NCBI RefSeq assembly: GCF_014137995.1
Contig: NZ_JACGWV010000001.1
Span: forward strand, 2,418,001 to 2,482,000
Length of the DNA stretch: 64,000 nucleotides
Source: Promicromonospora sukumoe
Lineage (GTDB): Bacteria > Actinomycetota > Actinomycetes > Actinomycetales > Cellulomonadaceae
Reading direction: 5' to 3'
In this document: piece after piece, positions 25,080 through 33,273 of the stretch
How positions within the stretch are numbered: the first letter of the stretch is position 1
How the letters are laid out: each line of letters begins with the position of its first letter
Program-made: the position numbers and the translations under genes
The notes under the pieces: model-generated
What the model was told of the DNA's origin: nothing
Databases searched by the model: none
The model's input: only the letters and a program-made list of their open reading frames with translations

Positions 25080-26447
25080 TCACGGAGCCTTCTCCCCGAG
25101 CACCGGGCCCCAGCCGGTGTACCCCTCCGCGAGGTACCGGCGGCCGGACTCCGAGGCGGTGAGCGTGCGCAGCTCCGCCAGGCGCCGTCGGGCCGCGAAG
25201 CCCGTCTCGCCGGGGTGGGAGTGCAGCATGCCGCTCATCCACGCGGAGAAGTGCTGCGCGCGCCACACGCGTTCGGCGACGCGGCGGCCGTACTCGTCGA
25301 GCACGGTGTCGTCCGGACGCCGGCCCGGGCGCCCGCCCCGCGATGTCCCGGCTGCGCTGCCTGCACTGCCTGCGCTCGCGAGCCAGGTCAGCAGCACGTC
25401 GTGCAGCACGACGACGTCGGCGAGCGCGAGGTTCAGCCCCTTGGCGCCGGTGGGCGGGACGGTGTGCGCGGCGTCGCCGGCGAGCAGCATGCGGCCGTGC
25501 CGCACGGGTTCGACGACGGACGAGCGGAAGCGCAGTACCGACCGCTCCTCGACGGGGCCCTCGACGAGCCGGAAGCCGTCGGGCCCGGCGACGCGGCGCT
25601 GCAGCTCGGCCCAGATCTGGTCGTCGCTCCAGCGGCCGGGGTCCTCGTCGGGGTCGCACTGGAAGTAGAGGCGCTGGTGCGTGTCGGTGCGCTGGCTGAT
25701 CAGGGCGAACCCGTGCTCGGACGCCGTGTAGACGAGCTCGGGCGCGCTCCGCGGCGTCTCGACGATCACGCCGAACCACGCGTAGGGGTACTCGTGCACG
25801 AAGGTGCGGCGCTGCGCCTCGGGCAGCGTGTGCCGCAGGGTCGAGTGCGAGCCGTCGGCGCCGATCAGCACGTCGCACCGCAGCTCGTGGGTGTCGCCGT
25901 CGGGGTCGGTCCAGAGCACGCCGGGCCGGTCGGTGTCGCCGTCGAGCACGTGGGTGACGGCGCAGCCCCAGCGGACCTCGCCGTCCGGCCTGCCCCCGGT
26001 GTCGGTGCCAGAGCTGCCAACACCGCCGTCCGCGCCGCCGCCAGCGCTGCCGTCAGCGCCGTCCGCCGCGCGCCGGTTCGCCAGGTCGACGAACACGTCG
26101 GTCTGCGGGTAGAGCCACACGCTGCGCCCGGTGAGGCCGGTCAGGTCGATGCGGTGGTCGGCGCCGTCGAACCGCAGGACGATGCCGTCGTGCCGGGAGC
26201 CGTCGCGCAGCACGCGGTCGAGGCCGGCGTCGACCAGGGCCTGCACCGCGCCGGCCTCCAGGATTCCGGCGCGGTGGGTGTGCTCGATCTCCTCGCGGGT
26301 GCGCGCCTCCAGCACCACGTGCTCGACGCCGGAGCCGTGCAGCAGGTGCGAGAGCAGCAGCCCGGCGGGGCCGCCGCCGACGATCGCGACCCGGGTCCGT
26401 TCGGGTGTTCGTGGTGCGGGCAACAAGTCCTCCCGGGATTCGGTCAC
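25080..26447 (-). CDS. pobA: 4-hydroxybenzoate 3-monooxygenase
   Basis: A class A flavoprotein hydroxylase making protocatechuate from 4-hydroxybenzoate. FAD/NADPH motifs: VAIVGGGPAGLLLSHLLHGSG, CDVLIGADGSHSTLR (DG motif) and MLLAGDAAHTVPPTGAKGLNLALADV (GD motif). The family has about 390 residues; here Gly/Asp/Ala-rich (about 26000-26060) and Gly/Ser/Arg-rich (about 25310-25370) insertions lengthen it. The GTG at 26447 is my choice of start; the frame stays open to 26537 through GTCGAGCAG repeats. It lies between the IclR gene and pcaH on the same strand. Confidence 0.93.
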   Translation of the reverse strand: MTESREDLLPAPRTPERTRVAIVGGGPAGLLLSHLLHGSGVEHVVLEARTREEIEHTHRAGILEAGAVQALVDAGLDRVLRDGSRHDGIVLRFDGADHRIDLTGLTGRSVWLYPQTDVFVDLANRRAADGADGSAGGGADGGVGSSGTDTGGRPDGEVRWGCAVTHVLDGDTDRPGVLWTDPDGDTHELRCDVLIGADGSHSTLRHTLPEAQRRTFVHEYPYAWFGVIVETPRSAPELVYTASEHGFALISQRTDTHQRLYFQCDPDEDPGRWSDDQIWAELQRRVAGPDGFRLVEGPVEERSVLRFRSSVVEPVRHGRMLLAGDAAHTVPPTGAKGLNLALADVVVLHDVLLTWLASAGSAGSAAGTSRGGRPGRRPDDTVLDEYGRRVAERVWRAQHFSAWMSGMLHSHPGETGFAARRRLAELRTLTASESGRRYLAEGYTGWGPVLGEKAP

Positions 26448-26537
26448 CTGGTCGAGCAGGTCGAGCAGGTCAGTCGATCGAGCTAGTCGAGCAGGTCGGT
26501 CGGTAGTGCGGGGCAGTCCGAGCAGGTCGCACACCAC

Positions 26538-27380
26538 CTAACGCATCCGCGCCAGGTCGGCCTCGATCGCGGCGGCCGCCTTGAGCAGCGGCGGCAGCAG
26601 GTGCCGCAGCAGCTCCGGGACCTCGCCGCGCCGGACGGGCGCCGAGACGTTGACCGCCGCGACGACGTGGCCCGTCCCGTCGTGCAGGGGCGCCGCGACC
26701 GACCGGAGCCCGTCCTCGAGCTCCTGGTCCACGAGCGCCCAGCCCTGCTCGCGCACCTCGGCGAGCGCGGCCCGCAGCTCCCCGGGGTCGGTGATGGTCC
26801 GCGGGGTCAGCGGCGGCAGCGTGCCCGACGGCGCGGCCGTGACCAGGTAGGCGTCGAGCGCGGCGGGCTCGGCGTGGGCGAGGATCGCACGGCCCATCGA
26901 CGTCGCGTACGCCGGGAACCGGGTGCCGACCCGGATCGACGCGCTCATGATGCGCCGGGTCGCGACCCGGGCCACGTAGACGATGTCCGCGCCGTCGAGC
27001 ACCGCCACGGACGACGACTCGCCGACCTGCTCGGAGAGCTTCTCGAGGTGCGGAGTCGCGAGGTCGGGCAGGGTCAGGCTGGAGAGGTATGCGTACCCGA
27101 GCTCCAGGAGGGCGGGCCGCAACGTGAACTCGCGACCGTCGGTCGCCACGTACCCGAGCTCGACGAGCGTGTGCAGGAACCGCCGCGCCGACGCCCGGCT
27201 CAGCCCCGTCTCCCGGGCGACGTCGCTCAGGGTGAGGGAGCGCCGGTCGCCGTCGAACGCCCGGATCACCGCGAGGCCTCGTTCGAGCGACTGCACGAAC
27301 GCGGGCGAGCGGGCGCCGTCGTCGGGCACGCCGGGCTCGTCGGCCTCGCCGGGCCGACCTGGCACGGGCTCCTCACGCAT
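26538..27380 (-). CDS. IclR family regulator of the pob/pca operon (PcaR/PobR type)
   Basis: The N-terminal winged helix (FVQSLERGLAVIRAFDGD, LTLSDVARETGLSRASARRFLHTLVELGYV) and the effector domain (FTLRPALLELGYAYLSS, SSSVAVLDGADIVYVARVATRRIMS, RFPAYATSMGRAILA) match the PcaR/PcaU/PobR branch of IclR. The 280-residue protein starts with ATG overlapping the ABC ATPase stop by 8 bp. Its place inside the operon, and an IclR-like palindrome before the first gene (31225-31239), suggest autoregulated control by an aromatic acid. Confidence 0.92.
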   Translation of the reverse strand: MREEPVPGRPGEADEPGVPDDGARSPAFVQSLERGLAVIRAFDGDRRSLTLSDVARETGLSRASARRFLHTLVELGYVATDGREFTLRPALLELGYAYLSSLTLPDLATPHLEKLSEQVGESSSVAVLDGADIVYVARVATRRIMSASIRVGTRFPAYATSMGRAILAHAEPAALDAYLVTAAPSGTLPPLTPRTITDPGELRAALAEVREQGWALVDQELEDGLRSVAAPLHDGTGHVVAAVNVSAPVRRGEVPELLRHLLPPLLKAAAAIEADLARMR

Positions 27381-28350
27381 CCGGTCCCCCCGTCGCCGAG
27401 GTGAGCCGCGCCGCGTCGAGCGTGCGCGCCCCCTGCTTCGCCTGCTGGACCAGCTCGTACACGTGGGTGCGCAGGCGGGCGAACTCCGGCGCGCCGCGGG
27501 TGCCGAGCTGGTCGCGGTCCGGCCCGAGGCCGACGGCGACGTCCTCCAGCAGCACCGTGGGCCGCGCCGACAGGACGAGCACCCGTTCGCCGAGGTAGAT
27601 CGCCTCGTCGATGTCGTGCGTCACGAAGACGACCGTGATGCCGAGGCGCCGCCACAGCGCGCGCACCAGGTCCTCCAGCTCGAACCGGGTCTGCGCGTCG
27701 ACGGCGGCGAACGGCTCGTCCATGAGCAGCACCTGCGGCTCGTAGGCGACGGCGCGTGCGATCGCGACCCGCTGCTGCATGCCGCCGGAGAGCTGCCAGG
27801 GGTAGGCGTCCGCGACGTCGGCCAGGCCGACCGCCGCGAGCGTCTCCTCCACGAGCTCGGCCCGACGCCGCTTCGCCACGCCCTTCTCCCGCAGCGGCAG
27901 CTCCACGTTGCGGGCGACGGTCAGCCACGGGAACAGCGACCGCCCGTACTCCTGGAGCACCACCGCCATGCCTGCGGGCGGCCCCGTGACCGGCGTGTCC
28001 CCGAGCAGCACCTGGCCCGACGTCGGGGGCAGGAGGCCGGCCAGGCAGCGCAGCAGCGTCGTCTTGCCGGCGCCCGAGGGTCCGACGACGCAGACCAGCT
28101 CGCCCGGGCGGACCTCGAACGTGAGGTCGGCGACGGCCTCGACGGGCGCGCCGCCTCTGCTGCCGGCGCCGCTGCTGCCCCGCGCGACGCCGCCCCGCGC
28201 GATGCCTCCGTACACCTTGCGCAGGCCGCGCACGTCGAGCCGCGCCCCGCCGGTGTGATCGACGGCCGGGTCGACGGCGGCGGGGTCGACGACGTCGGGC
28301 ACCGGACCGCCCGGGCTCACCGAACCGGCTGAACCTGCTGCTCTGCTCAT
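27373..28350 (-). CDS. ABC transporter ATP-binding protein (NitT/TauT type)
   Basis: Walker A GPSGAGKTTLLRCLAGL, Q-loop VLQEYGRSLFPWLTV, signature LSGGMQQRVAIARA, Walker B VLLMDEPFAAVDAQTR and H-loop FVTHDIDEAIYL are all intact. It resembles SsuB/TauB/NrtD-type ATPases. ATG 28350 has GGAGG eight bases upstream. Between the first strand and Walker A there is a Gly/Arg/Ser-rich insertion (GGIARGGVARGSSGAGSRGG). It powers the two permeases encoded just upstream; context indicates aromatic acid uptake. Confidence 0.93.
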   Translation of the reverse strand: MSRAAGSAGSVSPGGPVPDVVDPAAVDPAVDHTGGARLDVRGLRKVYGGIARGGVARGSSGAGSRGGAPVEAVADLTFEVRPGELVCVVGPSGAGKTTLLRCLAGLLPPTSGQVLLGDTPVTGPPAGMAVVLQEYGRSLFPWLTVARNVELPLREKGVAKRRRAELVEETLAAVGLADVADAYPWQLSGGMQQRVAIARAVAYEPQVLLMDEPFAAVDAQTRFELEDLVRALWRRLGITVVFVTHDIDEAIYLGERVLVLSARPTVLLEDVAVGLGPDRDQLGTRGAPEFARLRTHVYELVQQAKQGARTLDAARLTSATGGPDA

Positions 28351-28351
28351 C

Positions 28352-29302
28352 TCACGCACCTCCGTGCTGGGACTGCCGGTACCCGAGGTACCAGCGCAGG
28401 ACCGCGCCGGTCACGGCCCGGAAGACGAGGGACAGCAGCACGCCGACGACGCCGAGCAGGATGACCCCGCTCCACATCTCCGGGATGGCGAAGCTGCGCT
28501 GGAACTGCACGATCGAGAAGCCGAGGCCGTCCTTCGCCGCGAACATCTCGCTGATCACCATCAGGATGATCCCGATCGACAGCGCCTGCCGGGCGCCGGT
28601 CACGATCTGCGGGCTCGCGCCCCGCAGCACGAGGTGCCGCACCGTCGCGACGCGGCCCAGCCGGTAGGCCCGCGCGGTGTCGCGCAGCACGGGGTCGAGG
28701 CCGCGCACGCCCTCGACAGTGTTCAGCAGGATCGGCCAGAGGCAGCCGGTCGCGATCACGACGATCTTCATCGAGGTCCCGATCCCGAGGAACAGCATGA
28801 GGATCGGCACGAGCACGGGCGGCGGGATCGCGCGGAAGAACTCCAGCACGGGCTCCGCGAACGCGCGCAGCGCGCGGGAGGAGCCGATCGCGACTCCGAG
28901 CACGACGCCGACGACGAGCGCGACGGCGTACCCGGCCAGCAGCCGCAGCAGGCTCGGCACGACGTCGGTCACAAGGCGGCTCCCGGCGAAGCCCTGACCA
29001 GCAGAGCCCTCGAACCACGTCTCCCCGAACGTCCCGACGATCGTGCGCAGCGGCGGGTTGAAGTACGACGTGCTGGAGGCGGTCAGGACCCACCACGCCG
29101 CGAGCAGTACGGCGGGCAGCCCGACGACTAGCAGCACCGATCGCAGCGCGGACGGCAGCCCCGACCGCACCTCGCGCCCGAGCCGTTCGCCGGGTCTCGC
29201 GCGCGCAGCACCAGTCGCCGACACACCTTCCGTCGTCCATGCAGCGCCCGTCGCCAACCCAGCGCTCGTCTTGCGAACACCGCCCGTCACCCGGCCCGTC
29301 AC
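28352..29302 (-). CDS. ABC transporter permease 2 (NitT/TauT type)
   Basis: The 316-residue protein has about six TM helices (VLLVVGLPAVLLAAWWVL, LLRLLAGYAVALVVGVVLGVAIG and others) and the EAA-like cytoplasmic loop YRLGRVATVRHLVLRGASPQIVTGARQAL, with ISEMFAAKDGLGF following, as in SsuC/TauC. The GTG start overlaps the stop of the first permease (GTGA). The two permeases differ in sequence, so the transmembrane unit is probably a heterodimer. The first 45 residues are Gly/Ala/Thr-rich. Confidence 0.92.
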   Translation of the reverse strand: MTGRVTGGVRKTSAGLATGAAWTTEGVSATGAARARPGERLGREVRSGLPSALRSVLLVVGLPAVLLAAWWVLTASSTSYFNPPLRTIVGTFGETWFEGSAGQGFAGSRLVTDVVPSLLRLLAGYAVALVVGVVLGVAIGSSRALRAFAEPVLEFFRAIPPPVLVPILMLFLGIGTSMKIVVIATGCLWPILLNTVEGVRGLDPVLRDTARAYRLGRVATVRHLVLRGASPQIVTGARQALSIGIILMVISEMFAAKDGLGFSIVQFQRSFAIPEMWSGVILLGVVGVLLSLVFRAVTGAVLRWYLGYRQSQHGGA

Positions 29303-30150
29303 AGCGCGCTCTCCCCGCGGACCGACGGGTGCCAGAACAGGGTGCGGCGCTCCAGCGCGCGGGCCACGAGGTTCACGACGACGCCGAGCAGTCCCGCGAC
29401 GACCACGTACGCGTACATGGAGGCGACCGCCCCGGAGGACTGCGCCACCCCGAGCAGCCGGCCGATGCCGGGCGTGCCGATCAGCAGCTCGCCGGTCACG
29501 GTCAGGATCAGCGCGACGCTCGCCGCCAGGCGCAGGCCGGTCATCGCGTACGGCAGCGTCGTCGGCCAGACGAGGGTGCGGACGCGGGTCAGCGACGAGA
29601 AGCGGTACGAGCGCGCCGTGTCGGAGGCGACCGGGTCGACGTCCTGCACACCGGCGAGCACCTGCACGAGCACCTGCCAGAAGCTCGCGTACACCACGAG
29701 CAGCAGGGTCGAGGCCATGCCGGTGCCGTACAGCAGGATCGCGACGGGGATCAGCGCGACCGACGGCACGGGCCGCAGGAACTCGATCGTCGACGCCGTC
29801 ACGGCGCGCAGCAGCGGCACCGACCCGATGACGACGCCGAGCACGACGCCCGCGACCAGCGAGATCACCAGGCCGGTGCCCCACGTGGTCAGCGTCTGCC
29901 CGAGCGCCGTCCAGAACTCGGGCCGGCCCAGGCGTTCGGTCAGGGCGGCCAGGATCTGCGACGTCGGCGGCAGGTACCGCGCGTCCATGAGCCCCAGCCG
30001 CGGCACGAGCTCGACGACCGCGAGCAGGGTCGCGACCCCGCCCGCGCCCAGCACCCAGGCGGGCACCGGACGGCTCCCGCTCCGGCTCGGGTTCCGGCTC
30101 AGCACACTGCTGGTGCCAGGACGACGGAGAGGACCGAGAGAACGGCTCAC
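29299..30150 (-). CDS. ABC transporter permease 1 (NitT/TauT type)
   Basis: 283 residues, about six TM helices (VLGAGGVATLLAVVELV, TWGTGLVISLVAGVVLGVVIG, VALIPVAILLYGTGM) and an EAA-like loop YRFSSLTRVRTLVWPTTLPYAMTGLRLA followed by TVTGELLIGTPGIGRLL. Starts with GTG overlapping the binding-protein stop (GTGA). Partner of permease 2 and the ATPase in the same operon. Confidence 0.92.
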   Translation of the reverse strand: MSRSLGPLRRPGTSSVLSRNPSRSGSRPVPAWVLGAGGVATLLAVVELVPRLGLMDARYLPPTSQILAALTERLGRPEFWTALGQTLTTWGTGLVISLVAGVVLGVVIGSVPLLRAVTASTIEFLRPVPSVALIPVAILLYGTGMASTLLLVVYASFWQVLVQVLAGVQDVDPVASDTARSYRFSSLTRVRTLVWPTTLPYAMTGLRLAASVALILTVTGELLIGTPGIGRLLGVAQSSGAVASMYAYVVVAGLLGVVVNLVARALERRTLFWHPSVRGESAL

Positions 30151-31169
30151 GGCAGGAGCTGGTCGACGTCGACGGCCTCGTCGAACAGGCCCTGCTCCAG
30201 GCCGAGGTCGGCCAGCACCTGGAACGACGACGCCTCCAGCGCGGGCGGGAACCGCGGCATGACCATGGCCTCCTTCACGGCCGGGTCGATCTCCGTGTAG
30301 GTGTCCAGGACGGCGCGGGTCTCGTCGGGGTGCTCCTGCGCGTACGTCAGCGACTCCTCCATGGCGGCGGTAAAGGCCTCGACGGTCCCGGGGTCGGCGG
30401 CGATCTGCTGGTCCGACGTGAAGTACGCCGCGATCAGCAGGTCGGGGTCGGTCTCGGCGAAGTTGGACGCGACCACCCGGGCGCCGTCCTGCAGCGCGCG
30501 GGTCAGGTGCGGCTCCACGATCCACGCGGCGTCGACCTGGCCCCCGGCGACGGCGGCCGGCATGTCCGGGAACCCCATCTCGACGAACTCGACGGCGGCC
30601 GGGTCGCCGCCCGCGTCGCCGACGACCTTGCGGATCGTCGTGTCGCCGATGTTGTTCAGCGTGTTGACGGCGACGGTCCGGCCGGCCAGGTCGGCTGCGT
30701 CCTGGACGTCGGAGTCCTCCGGGACGACGACGGCGCTGAAGTCCTCGCCCGGCACGCCCGTCGTGGAGTTGCCGGGCGCGACCGCAGTGAGCGGCAGACC
30801 CTGCGACGACGCGACCAGCAGGGACGTCACGTTGCTGAACCCGAACTGGTACTCCCCGGCGACGACGGCGGGCACCACGGCGGCGCCGCCCTGGGCGAGC
30901 TCCAGCGTGACGTCGAGCCCCTGGTCCTCGAAGAAGCCCTCCTGGACGCCGAGGTAGATCGGGGCGACGTCGACGATCGGGATGACGCCGACCGTGACGG
31001 GCGTGAGCCCGCCGTCGTCCCCGCCGCCCCCGCCGCCCGATCCAGGACCCGATCCGGGAGCGGACGGGCCGCCGCACGCGGCCAGGAGCAAGACGGCCGC
31101 GGCCGTCACGAGAACGGGGGCGGCAGCAGATCTGGCAGCGGAACTGGCAGCAGAGAAAGTACGTCGCAC
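30147..31169 (-). CDS. Lipoprotein substrate-binding protein of an aromatic-acid ABC importer
   Basis: Lipobox LLLAAC with Cys32 follows an Arg-containing signal peptide; a Gly/Ser linker comes next, then an NMT1/SsuA-like binding domain (VTVGVIPIVDVAPIYLGVQEGFFEDQGLDV, FSNVTSLLVASSQGLPLTAV, VNTLNNIGDTTIRKVV, VDAAWIVEPHLTRAL). The GTG start has GGGAG seven bases upstream. It heads the eleven-gene operon running to pcaC, so the probable ligand is 4-hydroxybenzoate, protocatechuate or a related aromatic acid such as phthalate. Confidence 0.9.
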   Translation of the reverse strand: MRRTFSAASSAARSAAAPVLVTAAAVLLLAACGGPSAPGSGPGSGGGGGGDDGGLTPVTVGVIPIVDVAPIYLGVQEGFFEDQGLDVTLELAQGGAAVVPAVVAGEYQFGFSNVTSLLVASSQGLPLTAVAPGNSTTGVPGEDFSAVVVPEDSDVQDAADLAGRTVAVNTLNNIGDTTIRKVVGDAGGDPAAVEFVEMGFPDMPAAVAGGQVDAAWIVEPHLTRALQDGARVVASNFAETDPDLLIAAYFTSDQQIAADPGTVEAFTAAMEESLTYAQEHPDETRAVLDTYTEIDPAVKEAMVMPRFPPALEASSFQVLADLGLEQGLFDEAVDVDQLLP

Positions 31170-31224
31170 TGTGGTTCTCCCTTGAACGCGGTGCTGAACG
31201 TGGTGCTGTGTGTGGTGCTCGGGT

Positions 31225-31239
31225 GTTCGGTATCCGAAC
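31225..31239. promoter_or_regulatory. IclR-type operator GTTCGG-TAT-CCGAAC
   Basis: A perfect 15-bp dyad with a 3-bp centre lies 56 bp before the binding-protein start. Its GTTCG...CGAAC form resembles, from memory, the sites bound by PcaR/PcaU-type IclR regulators, and an IclR gene lies in the operon. It is the best candidate control site for the whole pob/pca operon. Confidence 0.6.
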
Positions 31240-31446
31240 GGTTGTGCCCATAAAGAACATAGCGACCTCGGCGGGGCAGGGTCAACGGTGTCCGCCCTGG
31301 CAGCCGGACACCTCGGCGAGGACGTAAGCGATCACCCTCATTGCCCGCCGTCCGACCCTCGCCCTACGATCCATCTGCCCCGAATTTCACCCGCTCGACA
31401 TCCTCGACCACGCGCCCGGATCAGCAGGACTCACGAGAGGCCCGTC

Positions 31447-32274
31447 ATGGAACGCACGGACCGTCCGACCTCCCTCGGCTCCACCACTCGCTCAGCCGCC
31501 ACTCGCTCAGCCGCCGCCCGCACCGCCGCGGCCGTCGCCGCCACGCTGCTCGCGCTCGTCGCCCCGGCCACCGCCGCCCACGCCGACCCGCCACCCAACC
31601 TGCCGCAGAACGCGAGCGGCTACGAGCAGTCCTTCTCCCCCGCCTACGACTACGACGGCGACGGCTGCTACGCGACGTCCGCGATCGGCCCGGACGGAAC
31701 GCTGGCGACCGGCCTCGCGATCGGCGGCGCCGTCAACGGGAGCTGCCGCGACCAGTGGGACCTGGACGCCACGCAGACGTACGCGCGGGAGAAGTGCAAC
31801 AACGGCTGGTGCGCGGTGATGTACGCCAGCTACTTCGAGAAGGACCAGACCATGGACGGTCCCGTGGCGGTCGGCAGCCACCGGCACGACTGGGAGCACG
31901 TCGTCGTGTGGGTGGAGCAGGCGAGCAACCAGGTCGAGCACGTCTCGATCACGGAGCACAGCGGCTCCGCGACCTACCCCCGCTCACAGGTCCGGTTCGA
32001 GGGCTCGCACCCGAAGATCGTCTACCACAAGGACGGTCCGAGCACGCACCTGTTCCGGCTCGCCAACGGCAACGACGACCCGCCGGAGAACCACTACGGC
32101 ACCTGGCGCTACCCGCCGATCGTGGGCTGGGACGGCTGGCCCAGCACCTCGCTGCGGGACCGCCTGATGACCGCCGACTTCGGCGGGGCGACCATCAAGA
32201 TCGACGACGGCGACTTCACCTACTGGCTGGACCGGATGAAGCCGGCCGGCATCCCGTTCGACCCGGCGGCGTAG
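31447..32274 (+). CDS. Secreted NPP1/necrosis-inducing-like protein (NLP family)
   Basis: A signal peptide (RTAAAVAATLLALVAPATAAHA) leads into an NLP domain: LPQNASGYEQSFSPAYDYDGDGCYATSAI, then the signature VGSHRHDWEHVVVWVE (residues about 142-157). The NLP heptapeptide is normally GHRHDWE; here the first residue is Ser144. NLPs of plant-associated microbes bind membrane sphingolipids and can lyse cells, but many bacterial members are not toxic. 275 residues from the ATG at 31447. A 12-bp direct repeat sits in the signal-peptide region. No secretion partner nearby. Confidence 0.88.
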   Translation: MERTDRPTSLGSTTRSAATRSAAARTAAAVAATLLALVAPATAAHADPPPNLPQNASGYEQSFSPAYDYDGDGCYATSAIGPDGTLATGLAIGGAVNGSCRDQWDLDATQTYAREKCNNGWCAVMYASYFEKDQTMDGPVAVGSHRHDWEHVVVWVEQASNQVEHVSITEHSGSATYPRSQVRFEGSHPKIVYHKDGPSTHLFRLANGNDDPPENHYGTWRYPPIVGWDGWPSTSLRDRLMTADFGGATIKIDDGDFTYWLDRMKPAGIPFDPAA

Positions 32275-32317
32275 CTCCCGAAGCCCCGCAGTCCGACGGC
32301 GAGGTCAGACGGCAAGG

Positions 32318-33112
32318 TCAGACGGCTAGGCCGCGCGCGGCCGGGCGGACGGCGGCGTCCGCCAGGCCGACGCCGCCTGCCCGGCTGACGACGCCTGCCC
32401 GGTTGAAACTGTCCGCGCGGCCGACGGCGTCCTCGGCGAAGAGCCGCTCCAGCCTCGCGAGGTCGCCTGACCTCGCCGCGGCGACCAACGCCTCCAGCAG
32501 CGCCCGCCGCTGAGCCGCGAACACGGTGCTCCGCCGGCCCGAGTCGATGTGCTTGCGCGCCCGGCTCACGAGCTGACGCGCGGCCGCCTGCGAGAGCTGG
32601 ACGATGTTCGCGATGTCCGCGTAGGCGTAGTCGAACGCCTCGCGCAGCACGTAGGCGGCGCGCTCGGTGGGCGTGAGCCGTTCGAGCAGCACCAGCACGG
32701 CCACCTCCAGGTCCTCCGCCTGCTCGACGCCGAGCGCGGGGTTTTGACTGCTCGTGCCGTGCATGTCCACCTGCGCGGCGAGCCACGGCCCCGCGCACGT
32801 CTCGTAGCGGGTGCGCGCGCTCCGCAGCACGTTGATGGCCAGCCGCGTGGTCGTCGTCGTCAGGAACGCGTGCGGGTTGCGGACGACGGACCGGTCCGTG
32901 GTGTGCCAGCGGATCCATGTCTCCTGCAGCACGTCCTCCGCCTCGACGACCGAGCCGAGCATGCGGTACCCGATGCCGAACAGTCGCGGGCGGACCTCCG
33001 TGAAGACGGCGACGGCCACGTCCAGGCTCGCGCCACTCCGCTCTGCGTGTCCCTGCCGTGCTTCTTGCTGCCCTGATGGAGGGCCGGGACTACGGGCGCG
33101 CGGTGCGGTCAT
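32318..33112 (-). CDS. ECF sigma factor, ECF41-like, with a shortened SnoaL-like extension
   Basis: Region 2 (FTEVRPRLFGIGYRMLGSVVEAEDVLQETWIRWH) and region 4 (LERLTPTERAAYVLREAFDYAYADIANIVQLSQAAARQLVSRARKHI) are typical of SigJ/ECF41 proteins. These normally carry a C-terminal SnoaL (NTF2-like) domain of about 100 residues that modulates activity. Here it starts (ALVAAARSGDLARLERLFAEDAV) but gives way after about 30 residues to Gly/Ala/Arg-rich sequence and stops, so the domain is largely missing. It is divergent from a hydrolase pair preceded by an ECF41-like promoter. Confidence 0.88.
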   Translation of the reverse strand: MTAPRARSPGPPSGQQEARQGHAERSGASLDVAVAVFTEVRPRLFGIGYRMLGSVVEAEDVLQETWIRWHTTDRSVVRNPHAFLTTTTTRLAINVLRSARTRYETCAGPWLAAQVDMHGTSSQNPALGVEQAEDLEVAVLVLLERLTPTERAAYVLREAFDYAYADIANIVQLSQAAARQLVSRARKHIDSGRRSTVFAAQRRALLEALVAAARSGDLARLERLFAEDAVGRADSFNRAGVVSRAGGVGLADAAVRPAARGLAV

Positions 33113-33135
33113 GACTTACCTCGGGGACGAACGGC

Positions 33136-33162
33136 CGTCACAGCCGGCGCCCCCGACCGGTC
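33136..33162 (+). promoter_or_regulatory. ECF41-like promoter
   Basis: CGTCACA (33136-33142), 16 bp, then GGTC (33159-33162). The published ECF41 consensus, as I recall it, is TGTCACA-N16-CGTC; this site has one mismatch in each element and the exact spacing. It precedes the hydrolase gene at 33274 and faces away from the ECF41 gene, the usual target arrangement. Confidence 0.5.
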
Positions 33163-33273
33163 GTACGTGTGAGGCCGATAAAAACACGGCCCCGGGTCAC
33201 CTGTCCTGCGCTACCCGAACCGGAGGACTCCAGGGATGCCCATCCACATGCATCGAGCAGCAAGGAGACAGAC

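Noticed and set aside
31447..32274. Evidence that the organism is a plant pathogen
   Set aside because: NLP-family proteins are widespread in harmless soil bacteria; one gene does not support pathogenicity.
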